A stretch of DNA of 32,612 nucleotides from Lachnospiraceae bacterium (GTDB lineage Bacteria > Bacillota > Clostridia > Lachnospirales > Lachnospiraceae): assembly GCA_021205755.1 (NCBI GenBank), contig JAJPWX010000045.1, positions 1-32,612 of the forward strand. The letters are read 5' to 3'. The notes beneath the pieces are model-generated. The model worked only from the letters and a program-made list of their open reading frames with translations. It was not told where the DNA came from and did no database searches. Below are positions 7,894 through 15,828 of the stretch, piece after piece (the stretch's first letter is position 1; every line of letters starts with the position of its first letter). The position numbers and the translations under genes were made by a program.

Positions 7894-9312
7894 CTATCTC
7901 GTCACAATATCCACTGGTACGTTAAAGATCTTCGCCACTTTCAGGATGGTGTCAATGTGTCTGCCGGTCGCAGCCGCAAAATGATGCGTCGGGCCGCATT
8001 CGCTCCAACGATTCACAAACTCCCGCGCGCCGCAGGTGAAACGGGTTCTCATGTTGGTATCGCCAAAGGAAAGGATTTCGCCCTCCTCGTTGACACCTTC
8101 CGCCACAACAAATTTAAAATGTCCATCGCCGTCCTGGGTGATTGCAAGATAAGTCACCGGCCCTAAATACGGATAAAACTGGGTCAGATAACCGCCGCCT
8201 GTCTTCCCGTGGAAGACTTCTACGATCTTCATAGTCGGCTTTTTGTCGGATATATCCGCGTCGCCGGAGCCGCTGTGCCCGATAATGGCAATGTCATCAT
8301 TAAAATCAATAGAATACATCTCTGCAAGCTGTCCGGTACCGGAGATCGTCTTTAAGATACTCATTGCCATCGCGACCTTCATATCTCCTTCTACCGCACA
8401 CGCCACGCCCTGCTTGATCAGCATGGAAAATGCCGGAATCAGCATACTGTCAAGCACACCTGCCTTTCCGGTCGCAAGTCCGTCATAATGGGATGCGATC
8501 AGACCAAGCTTTTCTTCCTTTACCCACTGTTCAAAAGCTACCACATACCGGGCCATCTCCCAGACTTTTTCAATGGTTCCGCCGCCCTCAATGTCAAAGG
8601 TATCCAGGATATCCTGCGCTTTCGCGCGAATCGCGTCCTCGTCTGTCACATTGTCCGCGATAATCCACATTTTCTCCCAGTCGAACTGCTTTGTATAGAG
8701 ATTCATCCGCCGATAAAGGTTCGTCTCATCAATGTAGAGATCCATCATGCCCGGATACGGCCGGCCAATCTGCGCGATATTGGTATCGCGGAATCTGCGC
8801 CGGGTCTGCGCTGCGCGGCACCAGTCCTCAATCTCAGCCTGAACACCCGCGTCTCCGCCTTCTACAACACCCGTGATCACAGCATGTCTCTTGCCAAAAC
8901 GCTCCAGATCCGCAACCATTTCACCGACCGCGCCGCAGGCATAACCCTCGCCGAGCCAGGAAGCGATATCGGTATGCTGATAATCCAGCGCCTTGAGCTT
9001 CTGCACATTTACCAGTACCACCGGCACGTCCAGATCCCGCACCGCCGGAAGCATATTGTAAGATGTCGCATAGGTCAGCAGCTGCAAAAATACCAGATCC
9101 ACATCCGCCGCGCGGAATTTATCGCCAGCTGCCTGAGACTGCTCTTTCGTCGTCACCATACCGCCGTCAATAATCTCCACGGTATCCGGCAATGTCTTTT
9201 TAAACGCTTCAAACTGTGCCTCAAATTCCGGCACCAGCTGCGGGAACTGCGGCAGGTATGCGCCAAGCGCGATAGAGAAAACGCCAACTCTTGCTTTCGT
9301 CTCTACTAACAT
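7894..9312 (-). CDS. L-fucose/L-arabinose isomerase family sugar isomerase (probable deoxyhexose isomerase)
   Basis: A 472-residue aldose-ketose isomerase of the AraA/FucI superfamily. The metal and catalytic positions of E. coli AraA are matched by E308 (AVEGDMK), E331 (LAEMYSIDF), H346 (IIGHSGSG) and H443/H444 (GPTHHFAAA). The sequence is not a classical RhaA (a xylose-isomerase-like TIM barrel). Because it lies between rhamnulokinase and rhamnose mutarotase, its substrate is probably L-rhamnose or L-fucose rather than L-arabinose (inference from context). I chose the ATG at 9312 because of GGAGGAGGG upstream; a longer frame to 9366 lacks a site. The 190-base gap to rhaB is full of hairpins. 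Confidence 0.82.
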   Translation of the reverse strand: MLVETKARVGVFSIALGAYLPQFPQLVPEFEAQFEAFKKTLPDTVEIIDGGMVTTKEQSQAAGDKFRAADVDLVFLQLLTYATSYNMLPAVRDLDVPVVLVNVQKLKALDYQHTDIASWLGEGYACGAVGEMVADLERFGKRHAVITGVVEGGDAGVQAEIEDWCRAAQTRRRFRDTNIAQIGRPYPGMMDLYIDETNLYRRMNLYTKQFDWEKMWIIADNVTDEDAIRAKAQDILDTFDIEGGGTIEKVWEMARYVVAFEQWVKEEKLGLIASHYDGLATGKAGVLDSMLIPAFSMLIKQGVACAVEGDMKVAMAMSILKTISGTGQLAEMYSIDFNDDIAIIGHSGSGDADISDKKPTMKIVEVFHGKTGGGYLTQFYPYLGPVTYLAITQDGDGHFKFVVAEGVNEEGEILSFGDTNMRTRFTCGAREFVNRWSECGPTHHFAAATGRHIDTILKVAKIFNVPVDIVTR

Positions 9313-9381
9313 GATAAAACCCTCCTCCTGTTTATATCGTAAACGATGTCCAAACACAGTTGCCAAAATTTACTGTAATAT

Positions 9382-9406
9382 AGTAAACGACGTAAGTCGT
9401 TTTACT
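9382..9406. repeat. TAGTRAAYGAC palindrome, copy 1
   Basis: Arms agtaaacgac (9382-9391) and gtcgttttact (9396-9406) surround a GTAA centre, with one bulged base. The reverse complement of the copy at 25624-25648 matches this at 24 of 25 positions; the sole difference is the bulged base. It lies in the rhaB-isomerase gap. Confidence 0.7.
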
Positions 9407-9412
9407 TTGCGC

Positions 9413-9452
9413 CGGACGCAAGGCTGCGAAGCAGCCATTCCTCATGCGTCCG
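9413..9452. repeat. Bulged-hairpin intergenic repeat, copy C
   Basis: Outer arms cggacgca/tgcgtccg (9413-9420, 9445-9452), inner stem ggctgc/gcagcc (9422-9427, 9431-9436) with loop GAA, and a one-sided bulge attcctca (9437-9444). The geometry is that of copies A, B and D, but the stem sequences differ and remain paired. It sits between two palindromes. Confidence 0.6.
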
Positions 9453-9463
9453 TGTGCATCCTT

Positions 9464-9500
9464 TATAGTGAATGACAAAAGAATTTTGTCGTTCACTATA
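9464..9500. repeat. TAGTRAAYGAC palindrome, copy 2, just after rhaB
   Basis: A 17-bp near-perfect inverted repeat, tatagtgaatgacaaaa (9464-9480) and ttttgtcgttcactata (9484-9500), with centre GAA and a single mismatch. It begins 1 base after the rhaB stop. The arm ends share TAGTRAAYGAC with the palindromes at 9382 and 25624, but the centre differs. On the minus strand no T tract follows, so it is not a standard terminator. Confidence 0.65.
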
Positions 9501-9501
9501 A

Positions 9502-10917
9502 TTACGAAAGTGTCTTCTCATTATAAATCTTAATGTCGAACGATTCATGGACACAAGTGCGTGCTTCCTCAATCGAGTTGAATTCGCCCCTTTTCAGCAT
9601 CTGTGCCAGCAGGTTGCCAATCGCAGTTGACTCGGTCGGCCCCGCATGTACCTCCTTGCCGGTCGCCCGCGCGGTCAGTTCATTCAGATACCCCGCGTTG
9701 CAGCCGCCGCCCATAATGTGGATGCGGTGATATTTTCGCTTGCCCATTTCTTCCAGTTCTTTCGCCGTCTTCGCGTAGCAATCCGCGAGACTTCCGTAAA
9801 TGACCGTCGCGAGTTCTCCGATCGTCTCCGGTACCGGCTGCCCGGTTCTGCGGCAATAATCTCTCACCGCCTCCGTCATATTATCCGGGGAGAGAAAACA
9901 GGAATCATTCACGTCTACCCTTGACGAGAAATCCTTTGCCTCCTCAGCCATCGCACAGATTTCAGAAAAGCTATATGCATCCTGATATTCGTGTCGAACC
10001 GACTGGATCATCCACAGCCCCATAATATTTTTCAAGTAGCGGAAACGCCCTGCGTAGCCGCCCTCATTCGTCAGGTTCAGCTCACGGCTTCTGGGCGAAC
10101 AGTCCGGCGTCAGCCGCTCTATCCCCATCAGCGACCAGGTACCGGAACTGATGTAGATAAAGTCATCATCATTTGCAGGCACAGACAACACAGAAGATCC
10201 AGTGTCATGGGTCGCCGGTGCTACCACCTGAAGGTCGAATCCGACCTCTTTTTTTATTTTCTCACTCAGTGACCCGACCACAGTACCCGGCATGATCAGC
10301 TTCTGGAAAATTTTTCTCGGATATCCAAGCATATCCATCAGTTCATAATCCCAGTCTTTCGTCACAGGGGAAACCAGCTGCCCCGTCGTCGCCTCCGTAT
10401 ACTCGCAGGTTTTATTGCCAGTCAGCAGAAAATGGAAATAATCCGGCACATGCAAAAGCGTCTGCGCCTGTTCAAGCTGCTCCGGATGGTTTTTCTTAAT
10501 CGCCATCAGCTGGTAAATAGTATTAAAAATCGCTTTCTGGATCCCGGTGCGCGCGTAAAGGTCTTCTGAGGAGATCACTTTATAGACCTCCTCATCCATG
10601 CCATCCGTGCGGTGGTCACGGTACCCGACCGTGTTGCCGATCACCTGATCCTGGTCATCAAGGAGCACAAAATCCACGCCCCAGGTGTCAATTCCCATAC
10701 TCACAGGGATTTTCCCAAGCTTTCGGCATCGCTTCATCCCATTTAAGATTTCCGCAAACAGGCGGTCATACTCCCAACAGAGTTCGCCGTCTTTTTTGAC
10801 GAGGCCATTTTCAAAGCGATAAACCTCCTCCAGCACAATTCTGCCATCCTCCAGATGTCCGAGGATATGGCGTCCACTGGATGCCCCAATATCCACCGCA
10901 AGATAGTAAACTGACAT
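9502..10917 (-). CDS. rhaB: Rhamnulokinase
   Basis: A 471-residue FGGY-family sugar kinase that phosphorylates L-rhamnulose (possibly also L-fuculose) at C1 with ATP. The N-terminal phosphate loop reads VDIGASSGRHILG. The segment SMGIDTWGVDFVLLD and the sugar-contacting VGYRDHRTDGM are characteristic of RhaB. The adenosine motif includes the stretch around ISSGTWSLMG and MGGGCNAGYLN. Its product is the substrate of the class II aldolase in the compartment operon. The ATG lies 10 bases after the stop of the L,D-transpeptidase gene; the ribosome binding site AAGGAGGT overlaps that stop, so it is likely read through from the upstream gene. A weak internal promoter (TTGCGA at 10984-10989, TAATAT at 10959-10964, 19-base spacing) is also possible. 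Confidence 0.92.
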   Translation of the reverse strand: MSVYYLAVDIGASSGRHILGHLEDGRIVLEEVYRFENGLVKKDGELCWEYDRLFAEILNGMKRCRKLGKIPVSMGIDTWGVDFVLLDDQDQVIGNTVGYRDHRTDGMDEEVYKVISSEDLYARTGIQKAIFNTIYQLMAIKKNHPEQLEQAQTLLHVPDYFHFLLTGNKTCEYTEATTGQLVSPVTKDWDYELMDMLGYPRKIFQKLIMPGTVVGSLSEKIKKEVGFDLQVVAPATHDTGSSVLSVPANDDDFIYISSGTWSLMGIERLTPDCSPRSRELNLTNEGGYAGRFRYLKNIMGLWMIQSVRHEYQDAYSFSEICAMAEEAKDFSSRVDVNDSCFLSPDNMTEAVRDYCRRTGQPVPETIGELATVIYGSLADCYAKTAKELEEMGKRKYHRIHIMGGGCNAGYLNELTARATGKEVHAGPTESTAIGNLLAQMLKRGEFNSIEEARTCVHESFDIKIYNEKTLS

Positions 10918-10927
10918 AGATACCTCC

Positions 10928-12589
10928 TTAATAACTGATCACCTTCGTCCCAATCGGGATATTATCATAAATCCACTTTGCGTTCGCAAGGGAAAGCCGT
11001 ACACAGCCGTGGGAAGCATTCGTACCAAGACCACTCTCCTGAACCTGCGTCATGCTGCCCGGCTCATACAGGATCGAATGGAACAGGTAGTTCCCATAGA
11101 ACTGCGTGTAATACCAGCAGGTATAGGTAGTACCAAATGCCTTGCCCTTTGCGAGCACCGTATAAGAGCCCTTCACCGTAGGCGAAGAGGACTTTCCAGT
11201 CGCACATACAAAGTAATACTTCAGCTGCCAGTTCCCATAAGAGCCGTAGAAAACGCCTACCCGGTTCGTGGAAGAATTCACCAGAAGAAGCCATTTGGTA
11301 CTGCTGCTGTAGGACTGGGCCTTGCTGATCATCGCCACTGCGCTGGTTTCGATAGAAGCAGTACGTTTTCCGTTGCTGTCTACCTGTCCATAGCCCTCTG
11401 ACGCAGACCCGACGATACCGCTAGTCTGCAGAACTCCGCTGCTGTTAAAGTAATAAGCGCCGCCGTCAATCGTCACCCAGCCGGTCTGCATTTTCCCGGA
11501 GGATGAGAAATAATACTTGCTGCCGCTGATTGTCTGCCAGCCGGTCTGCATCACACCCGTTGATGAGAAATAATAGGTCGAGCCGCTGATCTTCTGCCAG
11601 CCGGTCAAAGCCGCGCCGTACTCTTTCCCGGAACCGTCCGGATTGAAATAATATTTGCTGCCATCGATGGTCTTCCAGCCCGTCTTCATCTTACCAGTAG
11701 TGGAAAAATAATACCGATAACTGCCAATTTTGATCAGTCCCGTCGCAGCAGTCCCCTGCTTTCCGTTCGAATTGCTCTTCAGGAAATAATATTTATAACC
11801 ATTAATCGTCTTCCAGCCCGTCTTCATCTTACCTGCCGACGAAAAATAGTAACGGTAGCTGCCAATCTTAACCAAACCCGTCGCCGCAGAGCCCTTCGGC
11901 GCAGATTCCTTTGCGCTCTTGTAGAAATAATAGGTAGAATTCCCTATTGTCTGCCAGCCGGTCTGCATGACACCGGCCGATGAAAAATAATACCGATAGC
12001 CGCTGATCTTAAGCAGGCCAGTCGCCGCAGAACCCTTCGGTGCGGATTCTTTCGCACTCTTATAAAAATAATAGGTAGATTTGCCTATCGTCTGCCAACC
12101 GGTCTGTTTCACACCGTCCACATAATAATAAGTATATCCGTCCGCCGTTATAAGCCCCTGCAGAAGAGCCTCGGTCTCGGACTCTGTTTCTGTAGATGCT
12201 TCAGTCTCTGTTATCGCTTCCGTTTCCGACTCAGCCGCACTTTCCGTCACAGTCTCTGTCTCTGATTCCGCCGCGGTCTCTGTCTCTGATTCCGTCGTCT
12301 CCTCCGCGACTGCCGCAGCAGATTCGCTTGTCTCTGGAGCCGTCACCGTCTCCATAGCAATCTCGCCGGATTCATTCATCTCTTCCCCGGTCGCTGCATC
12401 TGTAACCGCCTCAGCTGATTCTTCTGCCCCGGCATCCGTCTCTTCCTCCAAAAACACTTCTGCTGCTGTCTCATTTGAATTTACCGTTGTCTCAGAGATG
12501 CTCTCCTCGGCATATGCCTGGTATCCCATGCCAAATGGAAGGCCGGAAATCAAGGCAGTAGTCAATAATAAGATCAGTTTTTTCTTCAT
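10928..12589 (-). CDS. Secreted L,D-transpeptidase (YkuD) with cell-wall-binding repeats
   Basis: This 553-residue exported protein would form 3-3 peptidoglycan cross-links or attach proteins to the wall. Residues 1-27 are a signal peptide (MKKKLILLLTTALISG). Residues 28-140 are a low-complexity Glu/Thr/Ser/Ala spacer. Residues about 145-390 hold about eleven cell-wall-binding repeats of the form TGWQTIGxSTYYF, alternating with TGLxKIGSYRYYF units, some with an inserted YKSAKESAPKGSAA. The YkuD domain at about 425-553 contains the active-site motif ASHGCVRLSL with the catalytic cysteine. GGGGAGGAG precedes the ATG. The gene is followed after only 10 bases by rhaB, an odd pairing of wall remodelling with sugar catabolism. 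Internal DNA repeats (about 11430-12130) make it prone to copy-number change. Confidence 0.9.
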   Translation of the reverse strand: MKKKLILLLTTALISGLPFGMGYQAYAEESISETTVNSNETAAEVFLEEETDAGAEESAEAVTDAATGEEMNESGEIAMETVTAPETSESAAAVAEETTESETETAAESETETVTESAAESETEAITETEASTETESETEALLQGLITADGYTYYYVDGVKQTGWQTIGKSTYYFYKSAKESAPKGSAATGLLKISGYRYYFSSAGVMQTGWQTIGNSTYYFYKSAKESAPKGSAATGLVKIGSYRYYFSSAGKMKTGWKTINGYKYYFLKSNSNGKQGTAATGLIKIGSYRYYFSTTGKMKTGWKTIDGSKYYFNPDGSGKEYGAALTGWQKISGSTYYFSSTGVMQTGWQTISGSKYYFSSSGKMQTGWVTIDGGAYYFNSSGVLQTSGIVGSASEGYGQVDSNGKRTASIETSAVAMISKAQSYSSSTKWLLLVNSSTNRVGVFYGSYGNWQLKYYFVCATGKSSSPTVKGSYTVLAKGKAFGTTYTCWYYTQFYGNYLFHSILYEPGSMTQVQESGLGTNASHGCVRLSLANAKWIYDNIPIGTKVISY

Positions 12590-12613
12590 TATGTCTCCTC
12601 CCCTTCTAAGATC

Positions 12614-12637
12614 TTATGAATAGACTTATGAATAGAC
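12614..12637. repeat. Tandem 12-bp direct repeat in the L,D-transpeptidase leader
   Basis: The 12-mer ttatgaatagac occurs twice back to back (12614-12625 and 12626-12637), between the predicted -10 and the ribosome binding site of the L,D-transpeptidase gene. A regulatory role is possible but not shown. Confidence 0.7.
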
Positions 12638-12648
12638 TCATGAAGAAT

Positions 12649-12678
12649 ATATTACCATATTTTCCTTTTTCCTGTCTA
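12649..12678 (-). promoter_or_regulatory. Candidate promoter of the L,D-transpeptidase-rhaB unit
   Basis: On the minus strand, TAGACA (12673-12678) and TAATAT (12649-12654) are separated by 18 bases, 60 bases upstream of the ATG at 12589. It implies that the unit starting with the transpeptidase is separate from the microcompartment operon. Confidence 0.5.
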
Positions 12679-12713
12679 CTACTTAGGAAAATCTTCATAT
12701 TTCCTTAGGGTTT

Positions 12714-13484
12714 TCATTCGCCAGGATAAATGCACCGGACTCCCGCCCGGTCAAATTCCCGCAGCCATGCTTCGGACGGCTGCTCATCTGTGACAACGAT
12801 ATCCACGTCCTGCAGGTCACTTACGATCGCAAACGCGTCCCGGTCGAACTTTGTACTGTCCACGGCCAAAATTCGGGTCTTCCCCGACAGGAGCATTGAT
12901 TTTTTTATCTCCGCGAGAGAATCCTTTGATTCCATATAGCCTCTCTCCCGGCTAAAGGCTTTGCAGGAAAAAATGACCTTGTCCGCATAATGCGCACGTA
13001 TCGAACGCTCCGCCTCAATTCCGATAAACGTCAGATAACGCTCGTCCATTACACCGCCGGTCGAAATAATTTCCCACTCCGGCGCGTCCGTCAGAGACAA
13101 CAGAATTTCCATGGAATTTGTCAGAACCGTCAGGCGATTTCTGGCTTCCTTCAGCGCTTTTGCAACAAAGACAGCCGTACTGCTGGCGTCCAGAATGATA
13201 TGATCCCCCTCTTCCACCAGAGAGGAAACAAGCTCCGCTATCCTCTGTTTTCCCTGTACATTCTGGTTTTTTCTGATATTGAAAGGAAGATCAATGCCAG
13301 TATCCTCATTGATCACTGCACCGCCATAACTCTTTGTCGCATAGCCTTCCTTTTCCAGCTTATCCAGGTCACGCCGTATAGTCTCTTCCGAAACGCCATA
13401 ATGCAGGCTGAGTTCGGAAACTACCACTCGTTTCTCCATCTGCAGCTTTTCCAGGATTTCATTTCGTCTTTCCAATGCCAGCAT
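12714..13484 (-). CDS. DeoR-family transcriptional regulator
   Basis: A 256-residue repressor-type regulator. The N-terminal winged helix-turn-helix (residues 1-60) has the DeoR signature LSLHYGVSEETIRRDLDKLEKEGY. The C-terminal sugar-phosphate-sensing domain, of ribose-5-phosphate isomerase-like fold, contains ILDASSTAVFVAKAL, ISTGGVMDERYLTFIG and AVDSTKFDRDAFA. It is the last gene of the microcompartment operon, 31 bases after the pduT homologue. By analogy with FucR-type DeoR proteins, its likely effector is a phosphorylated pathway intermediate such as fuculose- or rhamnulose-1-phosphate (inference). CAACA-rich repeats near 21617-21672 and 25187-25262 are candidate targets. AAGGTGGGACGG precedes the ATG. 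Confidence 0.88.
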   Translation of the reverse strand: MLALERRNEILEKLQMEKRVVVSELSLHYGVSEETIRRDLDKLEKEGYATKSYGGAVINEDTGIDLPFNIRKNQNVQGKQRIAELVSSLVEEGDHIILDASSTAVFVAKALKEARNRLTVLTNSMEILLSLTDAPEWEIISTGGVMDERYLTFIGIEAERSIRAHYADKVIFSCKAFSRERGYMESKDSLAEIKKSMLLSGKTRILAVDSTKFDRDAFAIVSDLQDVDIVVTDEQPSEAWLREFDRAGVRCIYPGE

Positions 13485-13515
13485 TTTCCCGTCCCACCTT
13501 TTTCTCTGTTCTGTC

Positions 13516-14064
13516 TTAGAGAAGCTTTTCCATCATCTTCCGATCCGGATGCGCAATGACAGAGGAATCCAGGTACATCCCTTTTTCTGCCACCAGCTGC
13601 TTCGCCCGCTCAATGGACGCCTCTACAGCCGACACTTCCCCGGTGATCAGCATATAAGACTTCCCGCACATACCTTTGGCGATACGCAGCTCGATCAGTT
13701 CTACAATTGCTGTCTTCGCGGCCTGATCCGCCGCTTCTATAATAGACGCCGCATCATAAGTCTCCAGAATGCCGAGCGCGCTGATCTCCTTTACCTGAGA
13801 AGTACCATAGATCGCCGGAAAAATCGACTCGTGCGGATTTCCCAGGACAAAACTGTCAATGCATTTATCTTCATACGAAGTGACCGCTGTCTCCACCGCC
13901 GCCTTAACCGCGCTCAGATTTCCGGCAATGATAGCAATATATTTTCCGGGGCATACGGTCTGTGCCTCGATCAGCTCCACCTCGGCTGTTTTTACCATAG
14001 CATCCGCCGCGGTAATGCCGGCAGCGGTCGTCTTAAATTCTATCATTCCAATCGCTTTACTCAT
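13516..14064 (-). CDS. pduT: Tandem-BMC-domain shell protein, PduT-like
   Basis: A 182-residue protein with two BMC domains (about 4-85 and 95-178) that forms a trimeric pseudo-hexameric facet of the compartment shell. It aligns well with Salmonella PduT, including Cys38 in TVCPGK, the residue that ligates a [4Fe-4S] cluster at the trimer pore. The second domain starts SALGILETYDAASIIEAAD. It overlaps the pduS stop by 4 bases (ATGA), indicating translational coupling. The pair is known from Pdu systems to pass electrons across the shell. Here the partner dehydratase is radical-based rather than cobalamin-based, so its role is probably NADH re-oxidation or other redox exchange (inference). Confidence 0.9.
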   Translation of the reverse strand: MSKAIGMIEFKTTAAGITAADAMVKTAEVELIEAQTVCPGKYIAIIAGNLSAVKAAVETAVTSYEDKCIDSFVLGNPHESIFPAIYGTSQVKEISALGILETYDAASIIEAADQAAKTAIVELIELRIAKGMCGKSYMLITGEVSAVEASIERAKQLVAEKGMYLDSSVIAHPDRKMMEKLL

Positions 14065-15404
14065 CGCTGTACATCCTTTCCGTGCGCAATCACAATATGG
14101 CGTTCCGTCACTTCTGTTACCTTTCCGCCAATGGAAGCGTGAATCCCGACGCTTAATCCCTGCGCGGGGCAGGCAATCATCTGTCCCCGGCTCACCTCAT
14201 CGCCAGCCTTTACAATGGCTTTCGCCGGAGCGCCAATGTGCTGGCTGAGAAGAATCTTTACTTTGGAAACCGATGCCAGAGACTCATCCATCGGAGCGTC
14301 CACATCATACCGTGAAAGCCCCAGGCGCGCCATCAGGCGCTCCTCCGGCACCTTTCGGAATTCTCTGGAAGGACGTACCGGCACGGGCTGAACATTCTGC
14401 GGCGGCCGGACGCCTGCCTGCCGCAGACCGGCCTTCATATCCGCAAGCAGAGACCTCGGGGCAAGGCTCTGTGGACAGGCATACATTTCACAGACGCCGC
14501 AAGAGCTGCAAAATGACGCATCCAGATACGGATTCAAATCGCGGAAATCCTGATTGGACGCCGCTCTCATAAATTTTGCCGGGTCAATCGGATGACCCAG
14601 CGCATGGCGCGGACAAAGATCCGTGCAGGTGCTGCACTGACAGCAGATGGAAGCCGCCCGCTTTAAATCAATGGAAGATGTCCGCTGTTTTTTTCTGACA
14701 ATTGTGTGATCCCCTGGGAGAACCAGAATCGCATTCGTCGTTTTTGTAACCGGCTCATCGCCGCTGCCAATGCGTCCCATCATCGGCCCGCCGACAAAAT
14801 AAACCGGATCACTGACCGTGACATTCCCCGCAAGCGCAACCACATCGTCCAGCGTGCATCCAATCGGCACCCGAACCGTTACCGGACGGCTGACTTCCGC
14901 TACGACCGATACGTACTTGTCTGTCACCGGTTTTTTCTGCTCTAGCGCACGGTACACATTATAAACGGTCTCCACGTTAAATACCGCAACGCCCTGCTCG
15001 ATTGGCAGACCGCCGGGACGCACGACACGCCCGGTCGCCTCATAGATCAGCACTACCTCATCGCCCATCGGGTAAACCTCATCCAGCAGATGAAGACGCA
15101 TCCCGGGAAATTCTTCGATGTGCTGCCGCAGCGCGCGCACTGTCTGTGCATAAGATTTTTTCACACCAATGATTGCCTCGGACGCTCCCACTGTCTGCGC
15201 AATCAGATGGAATGTCTTCATAATCTCATATGCGTGGCGTTCCAAAAGCTGCCGGTGCAGCTTTAAAAGCGGCTCACACTCCGCACAATTCATAAGAATT
15301 GTATCCGCCTTGTCTGTCAGCTTCGCGTAGGTCGGAAAACCGGCCCCTCCGGCTCCCACCACGCCGCATGACTGAATGATGTCCTGAAGTTCTTTTATTT
15401 CCAT
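14061..15404 (-). CDS. pduS: PduS-like, RnfC-type flavo-iron-sulfur electron-transfer protein
   Basis: A 447-residue soluble RnfC-like protein that would take electrons from NADH through FMN to two iron-sulfur clusters and on to PduT. The N-terminal glycine-rich site reads GVVGAGGAGFPTYAKL. Two ferredoxin-type motifs follow: C-x2-C-x2-C-x3-C in ICCQCSTCTDLCP and C-x2-C-x2-C-x4-C in FCSSCGVCEMYACP. The C-terminal part includes the lipoyl-like SLBB/biotinyl region typical of RnfC. Length matches PduS (about 450). In cobalamin-dependent Pdu systems PduS is a cobalamin reductase; that job is not needed here. I chose ATG 15404, preceded by GGAG, over a GTG at 15428. Confidence 0.87.
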   Translation of the reverse strand: MEIKELQDIIQSCGVVGAGGAGFPTYAKLTDKADTILMNCAECEPLLKLHRQLLERHAYEIMKTFHLIAQTVGASEAIIGVKKSYAQTVRALRQHIEEFPGMRLHLLDEVYPMGDEVVLIYEATGRVVRPGGLPIEQGVAVFNVETVYNVYRALEQKKPVTDKYVSVVAEVSRPVTVRVPIGCTLDDVVALAGNVTVSDPVYFVGGPMMGRIGSGDEPVTKTTNAILVLPGDHTIVRKKQRTSSIDLKRAASICCQCSTCTDLCPRHALGHPIDPAKFMRAASNQDFRDLNPYLDASFCSSCGVCEMYACPQSLAPRSLLADMKAGLRQAGVRPPQNVQPVPVRPSREFRKVPEERLMARLGLSRYDVDAPMDESLASVSKVKILLSQHIGAPAKAIVKAGDEVSRGQMIACPAQGLSVGIHASIGGKVTEVTERHIVIAHGKDVQR

Positions 15405-15443
15405 CACGTTACTCCATCTATCTTTCACAGCACTTCCGAACGG

Positions 15444-15731
15444 TTACTTTCTTGTCGCTGCACCGTCCAAAACGTCACTGGCATCGTCGATAATACCGAC
15501 AATCGCCGCGTCCACCGGCGCATGATCTGCCCCGCAGCCAATCCTGGCCGCACTTCCCTGCGCCACAAGCACATATTCTCCAATCCCGGCGCCGATGATG
15601 TCAATCGCTATCAGCTGTCCCTGACCAGAGGCCATGCTCTGCACAGGCTCGACAATCATGAATTTACTTCCGATTAATTTTTCACTCTTACGCGTGGAGA
15701 CCACGCTTCCCACTACTTTCCCTGCAATCAT
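15444..15731 (-). CDS. BMC vertex protein (EutN/CcmL family, PduN-like)
   Basis: This 95-residue protein forms the pentamers that close the vertices of the microcompartment shell. It starts with the typical MIAGKVVGSVVSTRKSEKL, carries the SKFMIVEPV strand, and has the conserved DIIGAGIGEYVLVAQGSAAR segment with GxGxxVLVxxGSxAR. The PVDAAIVGIIDD strand near the end is also diagnostic. One vertex gene is seen in this operon, as expected. GGGGAGGC lies upstream of the ATG. It sits between pduL and pduS. Confidence 0.92.
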   Translation of the reverse strand: MIAGKVVGSVVSTRKSEKLIGSKFMIVEPVQSMASGQGQLIAIDIIGAGIGEYVLVAQGSAARIGCGADHAPVDAAIVGIIDDASDVLDGAATRK

Positions 15732-15828
15732 TTCGTGCCTCCCCGCACCATTTTATCAGACCGGGCGAATCGAATCCTTTCCCCTGTTCGTCTCACCGGA
15801 TGCATAATTCAAAGCAAACGCTTACGGC

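Noticed and set aside
9340-9356. Catabolite-repression (cre)-like sequence CGTAAACGAT near the isomerase start
   Set aside because: It deviates from the cre consensus at the first position and at the right end, and is partly explained by a small ATCGT/ACGAT palindrome.
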